DNA of 64,000 nt from a bacterium (lineage in GTDB: Bacteria > Auribacterota > Tritonobacteria > UBA1439): NCBI GenBank assembly GCA_028716845.1, contig JAQUPF010000008.1, forward strand, positions 64,882-128,881, written 5' to 3'. The notes under the pieces are model-generated. The model ran no database searches. It had not been told where the DNA came from and saw only the letters and a list, made by a program, of their open reading frames with translations. Positions within the stretch are counted from its first letter, which is position 1. Each line of letters begins with the position of its first letter. The position numbers were made by a program, and so were the translations under genes. Below are positions 16,620 to 26,457 of this stretch, one piece after another.

Positions 16620-16976
16620 CTATGAACCGCGTGCCTGCCGTCTCCTTTCCCCGACCTCCCCGCGCAGCCAGGCGAGGTAGTCCACGCTCCCCCCCGAGAT
16701 CGGAAGCGAGACGATCTCGGGCACCTCGTAGCCGTGGTGCCGCTTCACCACCCGGACGAACTCCGGAAGGAGCCGGCGGGTGGTCTTCGCCACGAGGAGG
16801 TGCTCCCGCGCCGTCTCGAGGCGCCCCCGCCACCAGTAGTGCGACTCGCCGCGGGGATAGATGCTCACGCAGGCGGCCGTCCGGCCGCGGAGCAGGCCGC
16901 GGGCGACCGCGCGCGCCTCCCGCAGCGACGCGCAGGTCATGAGGACGACGAGACACCCCCGACCGGTCCGCTCCAT
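16620..16976 (-). CDS. cutA: CutA1-family divalent cation tolerance protein
   Basis: 118 residues of CutA1 type: TAACVSIYPRGESHYWWRG, the EHLLVAKT strand, and HGYEVPEIVSLPI, all in the expected order. CutA proteins are small stable trimers whose role in metal tolerance is only partly understood. It is encoded next to FolE and NifU-like genes; the basic C-terminus (ERRRQARGS) is a small extension. Confidence 0.93.
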   Translation of the reverse strand: MERTGRGCLVVLMTCASLREARAVARGLLRGRTAACVSIYPRGESHYWWRGRLETAREHLLVAKTTRRLLPEFVRVVKRHHGYEVPEIVSLPISGGSVDYLAWLRGEVGERRRQARGS

Positions 16977-16989
16977 GCCGTCCGCCCCC

Positions 16990-17544
16990 TCACCCGATCG
17001 AGCCGATCCCGATCAGGTTGAGAAACTCCATCCGCGTCTCCTGGCGGCGGCGGAAGCAGCCGCGCATCGCCGAGGTCACGGCGCGGCAGTGGTGCTTCTC
17101 GGCGCCCTTCAGCACCATGCAGAGGTGCCGGGCCTCGATCACCACCGCCGTCCCCTTCGGCTCGAGGCAGCGCTCGATGGCGTCTGCGATCTGCGCGGTG
17201 AGGCGCTCCTGGATCTGGAGCCGGCGCGCGTAGGCGTCCACGAGCCGCGCGAGCCGCCCGAGGCCCACCATCGCCCGCCCGGGGAGGTAGGCGATGTGGC
17301 AGCGGCCGTAGAACGGGAGGAGGTGGTGCTCGCAGACGCTCAGGAGCTCGATGTCCTTCAGGAGCACCATCTCGTCGCACACGTCGTCGCTGATCTCGGC
17401 GCGCAGGATGTCCTCGATGTTGTCCGCGTAGCCGCTCGTGAGGAACGACCAGGTCTCCGCCAGGCGCCCCTCGATGCCGCGGAGCCCCTCGCGGCCCGGG
17501 TCCTCCCCGATCGAGGCGAGCCATTTCACAAGGAGGTCTCTCAC
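16990..17544 (-). CDS. folE: GTP cyclohydrolase I
   Basis: 184 residues covering the whole catalytic domain. It has the zinc and active-site residues of type IA enzymes: CEHHLLPFYGRCHIAYLP and the later Cys in EARHLCMVLKG. The enzyme opens GTP to dihydroneopterin triphosphate, the first step in folate or pterin synthesis. GTG start; an AAGGAG lies 13 bp upstream at the end of the preceding gene, whose stop is only 4 bp away. The position of folE in a run with moaA and a MoaD/ThiF pair may be chance. Confidence 0.96.
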   Translation of the reverse strand: MRDLLVKWLASIGEDPGREGLRGIEGRLAETWSFLTSGYADNIEDILRAEISDDVCDEMVLLKDIELLSVCEHHLLPFYGRCHIAYLPGRAMVGLGRLARLVDAYARRLQIQERLTAQIADAIERCLEPKGTAVVIEARHLCMVLKGAEKHHCRAVTSAMRGCFRRRQETRMEFLNLIGIGSIG

Positions 17545-17548
17545 CGGG

Positions 17549-17806
17549 TCAGGACTCCTTCTTCCTGAACAGCTCGATCCTCTCGGCGATATCCATGAAC
17601 TCCTCGCGCGAGACGGTGTCGAGCGTCTTCTTCCGCTCCCTGAGCTTCTCGTTCAGCTTGATCGCCTTCTCGTGCATCTCCTCGTGCGTCTCCTCGGAGC
17701 CGCCGTAGAGCCGGTAGTTCGGCCCGCGGGTCACGCGGGCGATGCCGTCCGCGCAGTCGAGGCCGAGCCCCAGGAGCAGCCGCCGCAGTATCCCCTTGTC
17801 TTTCAT
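17549..17806 (-). CDS. Conserved-looking small protein of unknown function
   Basis: 85 residues with a hydrophobic N-terminus (ILRRLLLGLGL), a middle motif RGPNYRLYGGSEETHEEM and a charged helical C-terminus (SREEFMDIAERIELF). No membrane segment long enough to span is seen. I do not recognise a family. It is directly upstream of folE with a 4 bp gap, so the two are probably cotranscribed. Confidence 0.6.
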   Translation of the reverse strand: MKDKGILRRLLLGLGLDCADGIARVTRGPNYRLYGGSEETHEEMHEKAIKLNEKLRERKKTLDTVSREEFMDIAERIELFRKKES

Positions 17807-17855
17807 CGGTCGTGATCGGGCGCCCCGGCCCCGCGATTCCCGCTCGGGACCCCCG

Positions 17856-18056
17856 TCACCGCCTCCATCGCCGCGTCCCGCCCGACGCCCGGCCGAGCCC
17901 CCTGAAGCTCCGGTCGATGAGGTCGCCGCGCTCCTTATTCTTCTCGTCGATCGTCGGGCCGCCGTAGTCGTAGTACTCGTACCGGTACGGCGTGCCGCAC
18001 GAGGCGGCGAGGAGCGCCGTCGCCGCGGCGAGCGCCGCCAGGATCGCCGTTCGCAT
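17856..18056 (-). CDS. Small putative lipoprotein
   Basis: 66 residues: signal peptide ending in LLAASC, with Cys20 as the likely lipidated residue, followed by a Tyr-rich stretch (PYRYEYYDYGG) and a basic tail. Short exported lipoproteins of this kind have no known function. It lies 6 bp after the M23 peptidase gene on the same strand. Confidence 0.55.
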   Translation of the reverse strand: MRTAILAALAAATALLAASCGTPYRYEYYDYGGPTIDEKNKERGDLIDRSFRGLGRASGGTRRWRR

Positions 18057-18062
18057 CTCCGC

Positions 18063-18728
18063 CTACAGGTGCTCCTCCGGATTCAGCGCGCCGCCCCAGT
18101 AGAGGCCGTATATCCCCTCGCCGGCGAGGCGGAGCGCGGTGATCCGCCGGCGGGTGAACAGCTCCGTGATCCGGAGCCCCGCGAGCTCCATGAGCCCCGA
18201 CGGCGCGTGTAGTATCTCAAAATGGAGCTGGTATTGGAACTGCCTCGGGATCCGCATGGCGTTGCCGCTCCTGCCGACCGCCGCGATCGTCTCGCCCGCG
18301 CGCACCCACGCGCCCACCGGGAGCGGCGAGGGCGCCTCGAGGTGCGCGTAGAGCGTGTAGAAATTGTTCGCGTGATCGATGAGGACCGTGTAGCCGTACC
18401 CCCGGTCGGGCCCGCCGTTCATCTCGTTGTAGCAGATGAAGCCGTCGGCCGCCGCGCGGACGGGGGTGCCCGCCGGCGCGATGAAATCGATCCCCTTGTG
18501 GTAGCTGATGCCGCTGCGGCGGATCGCGCCGAACTCCCCCTCCGGCCTCCTGATGTACGCCCCCTCGACCGGCGCCGTGACGCGGAACGCCTCCGCCGCC
18601 GCACGCGCATCCGCCCGGCCGCCCGGCGACCAGTCGAAGGCCCAGATCGGCGCGAGCGCCTCCGCGCCGGGGTGCGTGCCGGTGTCGGCAAGGAGGATGC
18701 CGACGAGGCAGAGCGCGGCCATCGTCAT
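18063..18728 (-). CDS. M23-family (LytM) metallopeptidase
   Basis: 221 residues with a signal peptide (about 1-20) and a LytM domain. The zinc ligands fit HKGIDF (HxxxD) and the second motif QLHFE (HxH variant with Gln as first residue). Such enzymes cut peptidoglycan cross-links, or are inactive activators when ligands are lost. The N-terminal 60 residues are linker-like. It is followed by a small lipoprotein gene and could be an operon with it and ComF-like upstream. Confidence 0.85.
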   Translation of the reverse strand: MTMAALCLVGILLADTGTHPGAEALAPIWAFDWSPGGRADARAAAEAFRVTAPVEGAYIRRPEGEFGAIRRSGISYHKGIDFIAPAGTPVRAAADGFICYNEMNGGPDRGYGYTVLIDHANNFYTLYAHLEAPSPLPVGAWVRAGETIAAVGRSGNAMRIPRQFQYQLHFEILHAPSGLMELAGLRITELFTRRRITALRLAGEGIYGLYWGGALNPEEHL

Positions 18729-18747
18729 GGTGTCGTTCCTCCCCGAT

Positions 18748-19500
18748 TCAGACGCTCCGGGCGGCCGTGCACACGTCGACGGACGCCGCCCCCGCGCGCA
18801 GGAGGGCGCGGACGCACGCGTCGGTCGTCGCCCCGGTCGTGTAGACGTCGTCGATGAGGACGAGGCGCCCGCCCCGGACGGCCTCGGCGCGGGCCAGGAA
18901 CGCCCCCCTGATGTTCTCGATGCGGGCCGCCCTCGTGAGCGTGCTCTGCGGCGGCCCCTCGCGCACCCGCGCGAGGGCGCGGCCCATCACCGGGATCCCC
19001 ATGCGGCGGCCGAGGTCCCGGGCGATGAGCTCCGCCTGGTTGTAGCCCCGCTCGCGCCGGCGGCCGCGCCCGAGCGGCACGGGGACGAGCGCCTCCGGCG
19101 GCGGACCCGGCAGCCCCTCCAGCGCGGACTCCGCCATGAGCCTCGCCAGGACCGGGGCGAGCTCGCGGCGCCCGTCGTACTTCAGGAGATGGACGCAGTC
19201 CCGGAGCGCCCCCTCGTACAGGCCGGCGGAGCGGCAGACGCGGAATACCGGCTCCCGGATCCTGCAGCCGCCGCACGCGCCCTCGAGCGGGACGGGGGCC
19301 CGGCCGGCGACGGGCCTGCCGCAGCGCGGGCAGAACGGCTGGCCGATCCTCGGCAGCCGCTCCCAGCAGCGCCCGCAGAGGCCGGGCGGCAGGTCCGGCT
19401 CGAGCGGCGTCCCGCAGAGCGCGCAGTGCGACGGGAAGACGAGGTTGAGGGCGCCGCGCCACACGGCGGCGAAGAACGATCCGTTGCCGCTCGATCCCAT
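18748..19500 (-). CDS. ComF-family phosphoribosyltransferase-like protein
   Basis: 250 residues. An N-terminal double zinc-ribbon (CALCG, CGRCW, CPRCG, CGGC) precedes a PRT domain with LVPVPLGRGRRRERGYNQ and the PRPP-binding loop VLIDDVYTTGATTD. ComF/GntX-like proteins support DNA uptake in competent bacteria and are otherwise of unclear role. The gene is alone among cofactor genes; no other competence gene is visible. Confidence 0.9.
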   Translation of the reverse strand: MGSSGNGSFFAAVWRGALNLVFPSHCALCGTPLEPDLPPGLCGRCWERLPRIGQPFCPRCGRPVAGRAPVPLEGACGGCRIREPVFRVCRSAGLYEGALRDCVHLLKYDGRRELAPVLARLMAESALEGLPGPPPEALVPVPLGRGRRRERGYNQAELIARDLGRRMGIPVMGRALARVREGPPQSTLTRAARIENIRGAFLARAEAVRGGRLVLIDDVYTTGATTDACVRALLRAGAASVDVCTAARSV

Positions 19501-19536
19501 CGGCCGCCCCTCCGGGCACGCGGGCGGCCGCCCCGG

Positions 19537-22016
<2,480 letters not shown>

Positions 22017-22054
22017 GTGTTCCTCCCCTTCCCTGTGGTTCCCGAGCGCGCCAC

Positions 22055-22082
22055 TGTATCGCGGCGCCGTCCCGCCTGTCAA
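22055..22082 (-). promoter_or_regulatory. Predicted promoter of metK-ahcY
   Basis: On the minus strand: TTGACA (22082-22077), 16 bp spacer, GATACA (22060-22055). The -35 matches consensus exactly; it overlaps the 3' end of the nucleotidyltransferase gene. Confidence 0.6.
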
Positions 22083-22828
22083 TTTGTTTTCACCCGCCGC
22101 GCCGTGTAGAGCGCGTCGGCCTTCCGGTACATCTCGAGGTCGCCGATGTCGTACCAGACGCCGCTGAAGACGTAGGCGTGGACCGGCTCCCGCGGGTAGA
22201 GCCAGCGGACGAAGTTGCCCGGCTGGTCGAGGTTGTTCCCCTCCGCGGCGTAGACGCCGAAGAGCCGCACCTTCCCCCGCGGGATGAGGTACATGCCGAG
22301 CGAGGCGAGGGTGGAGGGCGGGTCCTGCGGCTTCTCCCGGAAATCCACGATGCGGCCGTCCCCGTCGACGGCGACGATCCCGTACCGTCGCGCCGCCTCC
22401 CGGTCGCCGATGTCGTACGCGGCGATGACGGGGCCCCGCTCCCTCGCGAACGCGGCGATCCGCCGCAGGTCGAGGTCGAAGAGGTTGTCGCCGGCGACGA
22501 TGAACAGGTCGTCGTCGATCCCCTCCCGCTCGATCACGAAGAGGATGTCGCCGATGGCGCCGCGCTTGTCGTCGTCCGAGGCGGTGCCGTCGTCAACGAC
22601 CGTCACCGGGGCGCGCCCCCTTCTCGACCCGGCCCACGCCTCGAACGAGGCGGCGAACCTGCTGTTCGTGACGACGAATATCCTGTCGATCTCGCCGACC
22701 GCGTCGAGCGCGTCCGCGATGTAGTCGATGATCGGCCTCCCCCCCACGGGGAGGAGCGGCTTCGCCCTGTCCCTCGTCAGGGGGTAGAGCCTCGTGGCGT
22801 AGCCGGCGGCGAGTATGAGCGCCTTCAT
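22079..22828 (-). CDS. Sugar-1-phosphate nucleotidyltransferase (glucose-1-phosphate thymidylyl/uridylyl type)
   Basis: 249 residues. Nucleotide-binding motif [29 protein letters not shown], cited here in parts, with [11 protein letters not shown] and AKPLLPVGG, followed by the metal Asp in [11 protein letters not shown] and EKPQDPPS. The small size lacks a C-terminal left-handed helix. It activates a sugar-1-phosphate for glycan synthesis. GGAGG lies 6 bp upstream of the ATG. The next gene downstream has its own promoter. Confidence 0.88.
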   Translation of the reverse strand: MKALILAAGYATRLYPLTRDRAKPLLPVGGRPIIDYIADALDAVGEIDRIFVVTNSRFAASFEAWAGSRRGRAPVTVVDDGTASDDDKRGAIGDILFVIEREGIDDDLFIVAGDNLFDLDLRRIAAFARERGPVIAAYDIGDREAARRYGIVAVDGDGRIVDFREKPQDPPSTLASLGMYLIPRGKVRLFGVYAAEGNNLDQPGNFVRWLYPREPVHAYVFSGVWYDIGDLEMYRKADALYTARRVKTN

Positions 22829-22863
22829 GGAGACACCTCCTTCCGCGGGCGGCCCGGCCCCCC

Positions 22864-23811
22864 CTAGCCGCCCAGGGCGTGCATCGCGTAGCGCCCGAGC
22901 CGCATCCTGAACGCGTGCCCGGCGGGCTTGGCGCGGACCGCCTCCTCGATCAGCGGCCCGATCGCCTCCCCCCGCCGCAGGGGATCGCGCAGGCCGACGC
23001 CGTCGGTCGAGAACAGGCACGGGAGGAGCGTGCCGTCGGCCGTCAGCCGGAGCCGGTTGCATCCCCCGCAGAACGGCTCGCTCCGCGGGAGGATGAAGCC
23101 GACCGATCCCTCCCCCCGCAGGTACCGGAACCGCACGGCGGGGCCGCCGCCCTCGTCCGCCTCCGGCGCGAGCGCGGGGTCGCGGCGGAGGGCTTCGACC
23201 CACGGGGCGAGCGACACGTACCGGTCTTCCCCGTAGACGGGCATGAACTCGATGAAGCGGACATCGAGCCGCTCGCGGCGCCCCCACTCGATGAACCCGT
23301 CCACCTCCCCCTCGTTCATCCCCCGCATGACGACGACGTTCACCTTGATCCGCCCGATCCCCTCCCGCCGCGCCGCCTCGATCCCCCGGAGCACCTCCTC
23401 GAGGCCGTCCCGCCCGGTGATCCGCCGGAAGGTCTCAGGACGCAGCGAGTCGAGACCGACGTTGACCCGCGCGAGCCCCGCGCGGGCGAGCTCCCCCGCG
23501 AAGCGGCCGAGGAGCAGGCCGTTCGTCGTCATCGAGTACGGGACGCCGGCCTCGGTGAGCCGGTGGAGGAAGGGGAGGAGGCCGCGGCGGACGAGCGGCT
23601 CGCCGCCGGTGATCCGGAAGCGCCTGAAGCCGAGCCGCCGGGCGGCGCCGATGACGCGCAGCAGCTCCTCGTACCGGAGGATGTCGCCGTGGCCGACGAG
23701 CGGGACGCCGCCGGGCGGCATGCAGTAGACGCACCTGAGGTTGCAGCGGTCGGTGACGGAGATCCGCAGGTAGTCGATCGGACGGCCGTGGCCGTCGACG
23801 GGCGGCCGCAT
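22864..23811 (-). CDS. moaA: GTP 3',8-cyclase MoaA (molybdenum cofactor synthesis)
   Basis: 315 residues from MRPPVDGHG, chosen because GGGAGGG lies 6 bp upstream; a longer GTG start overlaps the stop of the next gene. Radical SAM cluster CNLRCVYC, the GGEPLVRRG motif, and the second Fe-S cluster CGGCNRLR with a later Cys (TLLPCLF) are present. C-terminus ends in GG as in known MoaA. First step of molybdopterin synthesis from GTP. Other mo- genes of the pathway are not adjacent, but modABC and a ModE-type gene are in the window. Confidence 0.95.
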   Translation of the reverse strand: MRPPVDGHGRPIDYLRISVTDRCNLRCVYCMPPGGVPLVGHGDILRYEELLRVIGAARRLGFRRFRITGGEPLVRRGLLPFLHRLTEAGVPYSMTTNGLLLGRFAGELARAGLARVNVGLDSLRPETFRRITGRDGLEEVLRGIEAARREGIGRIKVNVVVMRGMNEGEVDGFIEWGRRERLDVRFIEFMPVYGEDRYVSLAPWVEALRRDPALAPEADEGGGPAVRFRYLRGEGSVGFILPRSEPFCGGCNRLRLTADGTLLPCLFSTDGVGLRDPLRRGEAIGPLIEEAVRAKPAGHAFRMRLGRYAMHALGG

Positions 23812-23861
23812 CCGTTCCCTCCCCCGCCGCGCGTCGCCGCGCGGCGGCGCCTCCCGGCGGT

Positions 23862-23966
23862 TCACTGGGCCTGCGTCGCGGGCTGGGCCTTTGCCTTCCG
23901 CCTGGCCCGCTTGAGGTAGCGATTCCTGCGCTTCCGCTTCTCTCCGACTCGATGTGGCTTGGACAT
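23862..23966 (-). CDS. 34-residue basic protein (ribosomal-small-protein-like)
   Basis: Too short for standard ORF cut-offs. It reads MSKPHRVGEKRKRRNRYL then a run of Arg/Lys, and ends in TQAQ. The ATG has a good ribosome site (GGGAAAGGAACC). Its composition and size recall tiny ribosome-associated proteins seen in PVC-group genomes, from memory. The stop overlaps the GTG that begins the longer moaA reading frame. Ndk is encoded 17 bp upstream, so it is probably cotranscribed. Confidence 0.6.
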   Translation of the reverse strand: MSKPHRVGEKRKRRNRYLKRARRKAKAQPATQAQ

Positions 23967-23983
23967 AGCGGTTCCTTTCCCGT

Positions 23984-24406
23984 TCAACCGCCGGCGAGCA
24001 GGGCGATCTCCCGCTCGGCCTCGGCGGGGCTCGCGGAGGCGTGCACGAGATTCCGCTCGATGCGCGCGGGGTCGATGCCGAGGTCGCCCCGGATCGTCCC
24101 GGGTCGCGCGCGCGACGGGTCCTTCTCCCCGACGAGCGCCCGCACCCGCCCGGCGACGTCGCCGTCGCCGCCGAGGACGAGGAGCCCGACCTCGCCGCTC
24201 AGCAGGAACTCGGTATTCGCGTGGAAGAACGGCTTCCCCCGGTGCTCCCGGTACAGCTCCTCGACCTCCTCGCGCCCGAGCCTCCTCCGCTCCCGCCGCA
24301 GGATGCGAAACCCGGCCGCCCGGATCCGCTCGAGGACGGCGCCCTCGAGGCCCCGCGCGTACGCGTCGGGCTTGATGATGAGGAGGGTCCTCCGCGCGGA
24401 TCCCAT
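23984..24406 (-). CDS. ndk: Nucleoside diphosphate kinase
   Basis: 140 residues: LLIIKPDAYARG at the start, phospho-His122 in RNLVHASAS and RPGTIRGDLG. Ala replaces the usual Gly after the His, a known-type variation. Moves phosphate between nucleoside di- and triphosphates. A TATACT box ends 12 bp before the ATG, so the mRNA probably has a very short leader. Confidence 0.95.
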   Translation of the reverse strand: MGSARRTLLIIKPDAYARGLEGAVLERIRAAGFRILRRERRRLGREEVEELYREHRGKPFFHANTEFLLSGEVGLLVLGGDGDVAGRVRALVGEKDPSRARPGTIRGDLGIDPARIERNLVHASASPAEAEREIALLAGG

Positions 24407-24417
24407 CACGGCCGCCC

Positions 24418-24423
24418 AGTATA
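24418..24423 (-). promoter_or_regulatory. -10 box of ndk
   Basis: TATACT on the minus strand; the ATG is 12 bp downstream, so the predicted leader is about 5 nt. No good -35 is visible. Confidence 0.4.
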
Positions 24424-24450
24424 GCACAGGGGGGCGCCGCGCGGAACGGC

Positions 24451-26457
24451 TCACCGTCCGCGGGCGGCGATCGTCCGACTGATCAGGGCGGTGAGGCCGG
24501 TGAAGTCGAACGGCTTTCGGATGAAGCCGTCGGCGCCCGAGTGCCGGAGGGACCCCGTTGCCTCCTCGGGGAGGCAGCCGGTGCAGAGGATGACGGGGAG
24601 GGACGGGCGGATCGACCTGATCCTGCCGAGCGCATCGACCCCGCTCATCCCCTCCATCACGATGTCGAGGAGAACGATGTCGAGGTCGGTGCCCCGGGTC
24701 TCCACGATCCGGACCGCCTCCCCGCCGGAGGCCGCCTCGACCACCTGGCAACCGGCATCCGCGAGGTACCGGCCCACGCTGCGGCGGCAATCCTCCTCAT
24801 CGTCGACGACGAGAACCCGCCAGCCGCGCCCGGCCCCGGCCACGGGCGGCGGGGGCGGGGCCTCGGCGCCGCGCGGGGCGGCGGGGAGACGGACGGTGAA
24901 TACGGTCCCTCCGCCGGGACGGCTCTCGAAGGCCACGCTCCCCCTCGCCCGCTCGACGATCTGCTTCACCACCGGGAGACCGAGGCCCGTCCCGTGCCGC
25001 TTCGCCTCCGTGGTGTAGAACGGCTCGAAGATCCGCTCCGCGTCCCGGGGGGAGATGCCGACGCCGGTGTCGGCGACGGATAGCATCACGTACCGCCCCT
25101 CGGCCATCCGCCCGCCCGCGTCCGCCGCGGGCCGCCCGTCGATCTCCCCCGTCCGGACGGTGAGCGTTCCCCCGTCCGGCATCGCCTCGCAGGCGTTCAT
25201 GCAGAGGTTCATGACGACCTGGTGCACCTCCCCCTCGTCGCCGAGGACGATCGGATCCGACGGCGAGAGCAGCGGCCGCATGGTGACGCCCCGCCCCGCC
25301 GTGTGCGAGAGGACGTCGAGCGTCTCCTCGACGATGCGGTTGACGGCCACCGGCATCGGATGGTACGCGTCCCTGCGGGAGAAGGCGAGGAGCTTCCCCG
25401 TGAGCGCCGCGGCCCGCTTGAGGAGGCGTTGGACCGATCCGATGTCCGACGCGATCCGGCTCCCCGCGGGGGCGTCCGCCTGCATGAGCTGGGTGTAGCC
25501 CATGATGCCCGCAAGGATGTTGTTGAAATCGTGCGCGACCCCCCCGGCGAGGACGCCGATCGCCTCCGCCCGCTGCGCGCGGATGAGGTCCTCCTCGCGG
25601 TGCTTCCGCTCGGTGATGTCGCAGATGAACCCCTCGAGGGCGAGCAGCTCGCCCGCCGGGGAATAGACGGGGGTGCCCTGCTCCCAAACCCACTTCTCGC
25701 CGCCGCCCGCCGTGCGGATCCTGTAGGTGAGGGTGAACGGCCGCCGGCCGGCGACGGCCGCCTGGACCCCGTCCCAGACGCCTGCCCGGTCGTCGGGATG
25801 GATGAGCGAGCCGAAGGAGACGGCCCTGTTGAGGACGAGCTCCTCCGGCGGGTGGCCGATAAGGTCGCGGCAGCCGTCGCTGATGAACTCCATCGTCCAG
25901 TCGCGGTCGTTCCTGCACCGGTAGGCGATGCCGGGGAGATTGCCGATGAGCGTCGAGAGCGCCCTCCTGCTCTCGCGGAGCGCCGCCTCCGTGCGCCGCT
26001 CGCCGTCGAGGTTCCGGATGCTCCCGATGCTCCCGAGGAAGCGCTTGCCGTCCCTCCGGACATCCCTGTCCCACCACCCCCATGACTGGATCTCGGCGGC
26101 GCGGTGGGCGGGGCGGCCGGGGCCCTTCAGGAGGAGCCGCGCCTCGAGGTTCCTCGTGATCCGCGCGCCGGTCCGCCGCTCGTCGAACAGCTTCGGGGCG
26201 TGCAGGTCCCCCGTTGCGCGCCCCTCGAGCCTGCGCAGGGCGATCGCGCGGCTCACGGCGCCGACGTCGTCCGGGTGAAAGAGGTCCGCGAAATGCCTGC
26301 CGAGGAGTTCCGCCGGCTCGTACCCCCACTGCCGGACGGCGTCGCTCACGAAGGTGAACCGTCCCTCGGGATCGAGGACGTAGAGGACGTCGGGGAACGT
26401 CCGGAGGACCGCCTCCCCTTCCTTCCCGCCGCCGGCCCGCCGCCGCGGCCCCGTCAC
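24451..26457 (-). CDS. Hybrid PAS sensor histidine kinase with C-terminal receiver
   Basis: 668 residues, GTG start overlapping the stop of the GGDEF gene (GTGA) behind GGGAAGG. Two PAS domains (about 15-135 and 165-290, the second with FISDGCRDLIGHPPEE and a PAC end FICDITERK) lead to HisKA with phospho-His in GGVAHDFNNILA. HATPase_c has NLCMNACEAMP, DTGVGI, FEPFYTT and GTGLGL. The C-terminal receiver has VVDDEEDC and the phospho-Asp in VLLDIVMEG with Lys in IRKPFD. No membrane segment is seen. It is encoded with, and probably linked to, the GGDEF protein. Confidence 0.9.
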   Translation of the reverse strand: MTGPRRRAGGGKEGEAVLRTFPDVLYVLDPEGRFTFVSDAVRQWGYEPAELLGRHFADLFHPDDVGAVSRAIALRRLEGRATGDLHAPKLFDERRTGARITRNLEARLLLKGPGRPAHRAAEIQSWGWWDRDVRRDGKRFLGSIGSIRNLDGERRTEAALRESRRALSTLIGNLPGIAYRCRNDRDWTMEFISDGCRDLIGHPPEELVLNRAVSFGSLIHPDDRAGVWDGVQAAVAGRRPFTLTYRIRTAGGGEKWVWEQGTPVYSPAGELLALEGFICDITERKHREEDLIRAQRAEAIGVLAGGVAHDFNNILAGIMGYTQLMQADAPAGSRIASDIGSVQRLLKRAAALTGKLLAFSRRDAYHPMPVAVNRIVEETLDVLSHTAGRGVTMRPLLSPSDPIVLGDEGEVHQVVMNLCMNACEAMPDGGTLTVRTGEIDGRPAADAGGRMAEGRYVMLSVADTGVGISPRDAERIFEPFYTTEAKRHGTGLGLPVVKQIVERARGSVAFESRPGGGTVFTVRLPAAPRGAEAPPPPPVAGAGRGWRVLVVDDEEDCRRSVGRYLADAGCQVVEAASGGEAVRIVETRGTDLDIVLLDIVMEGMSGVDALGRIRSIRPSLPVILCTGCLPEEATGSLRHSGADGFIRKPFDFTGLTALISRTIAARGR

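Noticed and set aside
22017-22082. SAM or SAH riboswitch before metK
   Set aside because: Only about 60 bp of leader, with a promoter inside it; no room for the fold.
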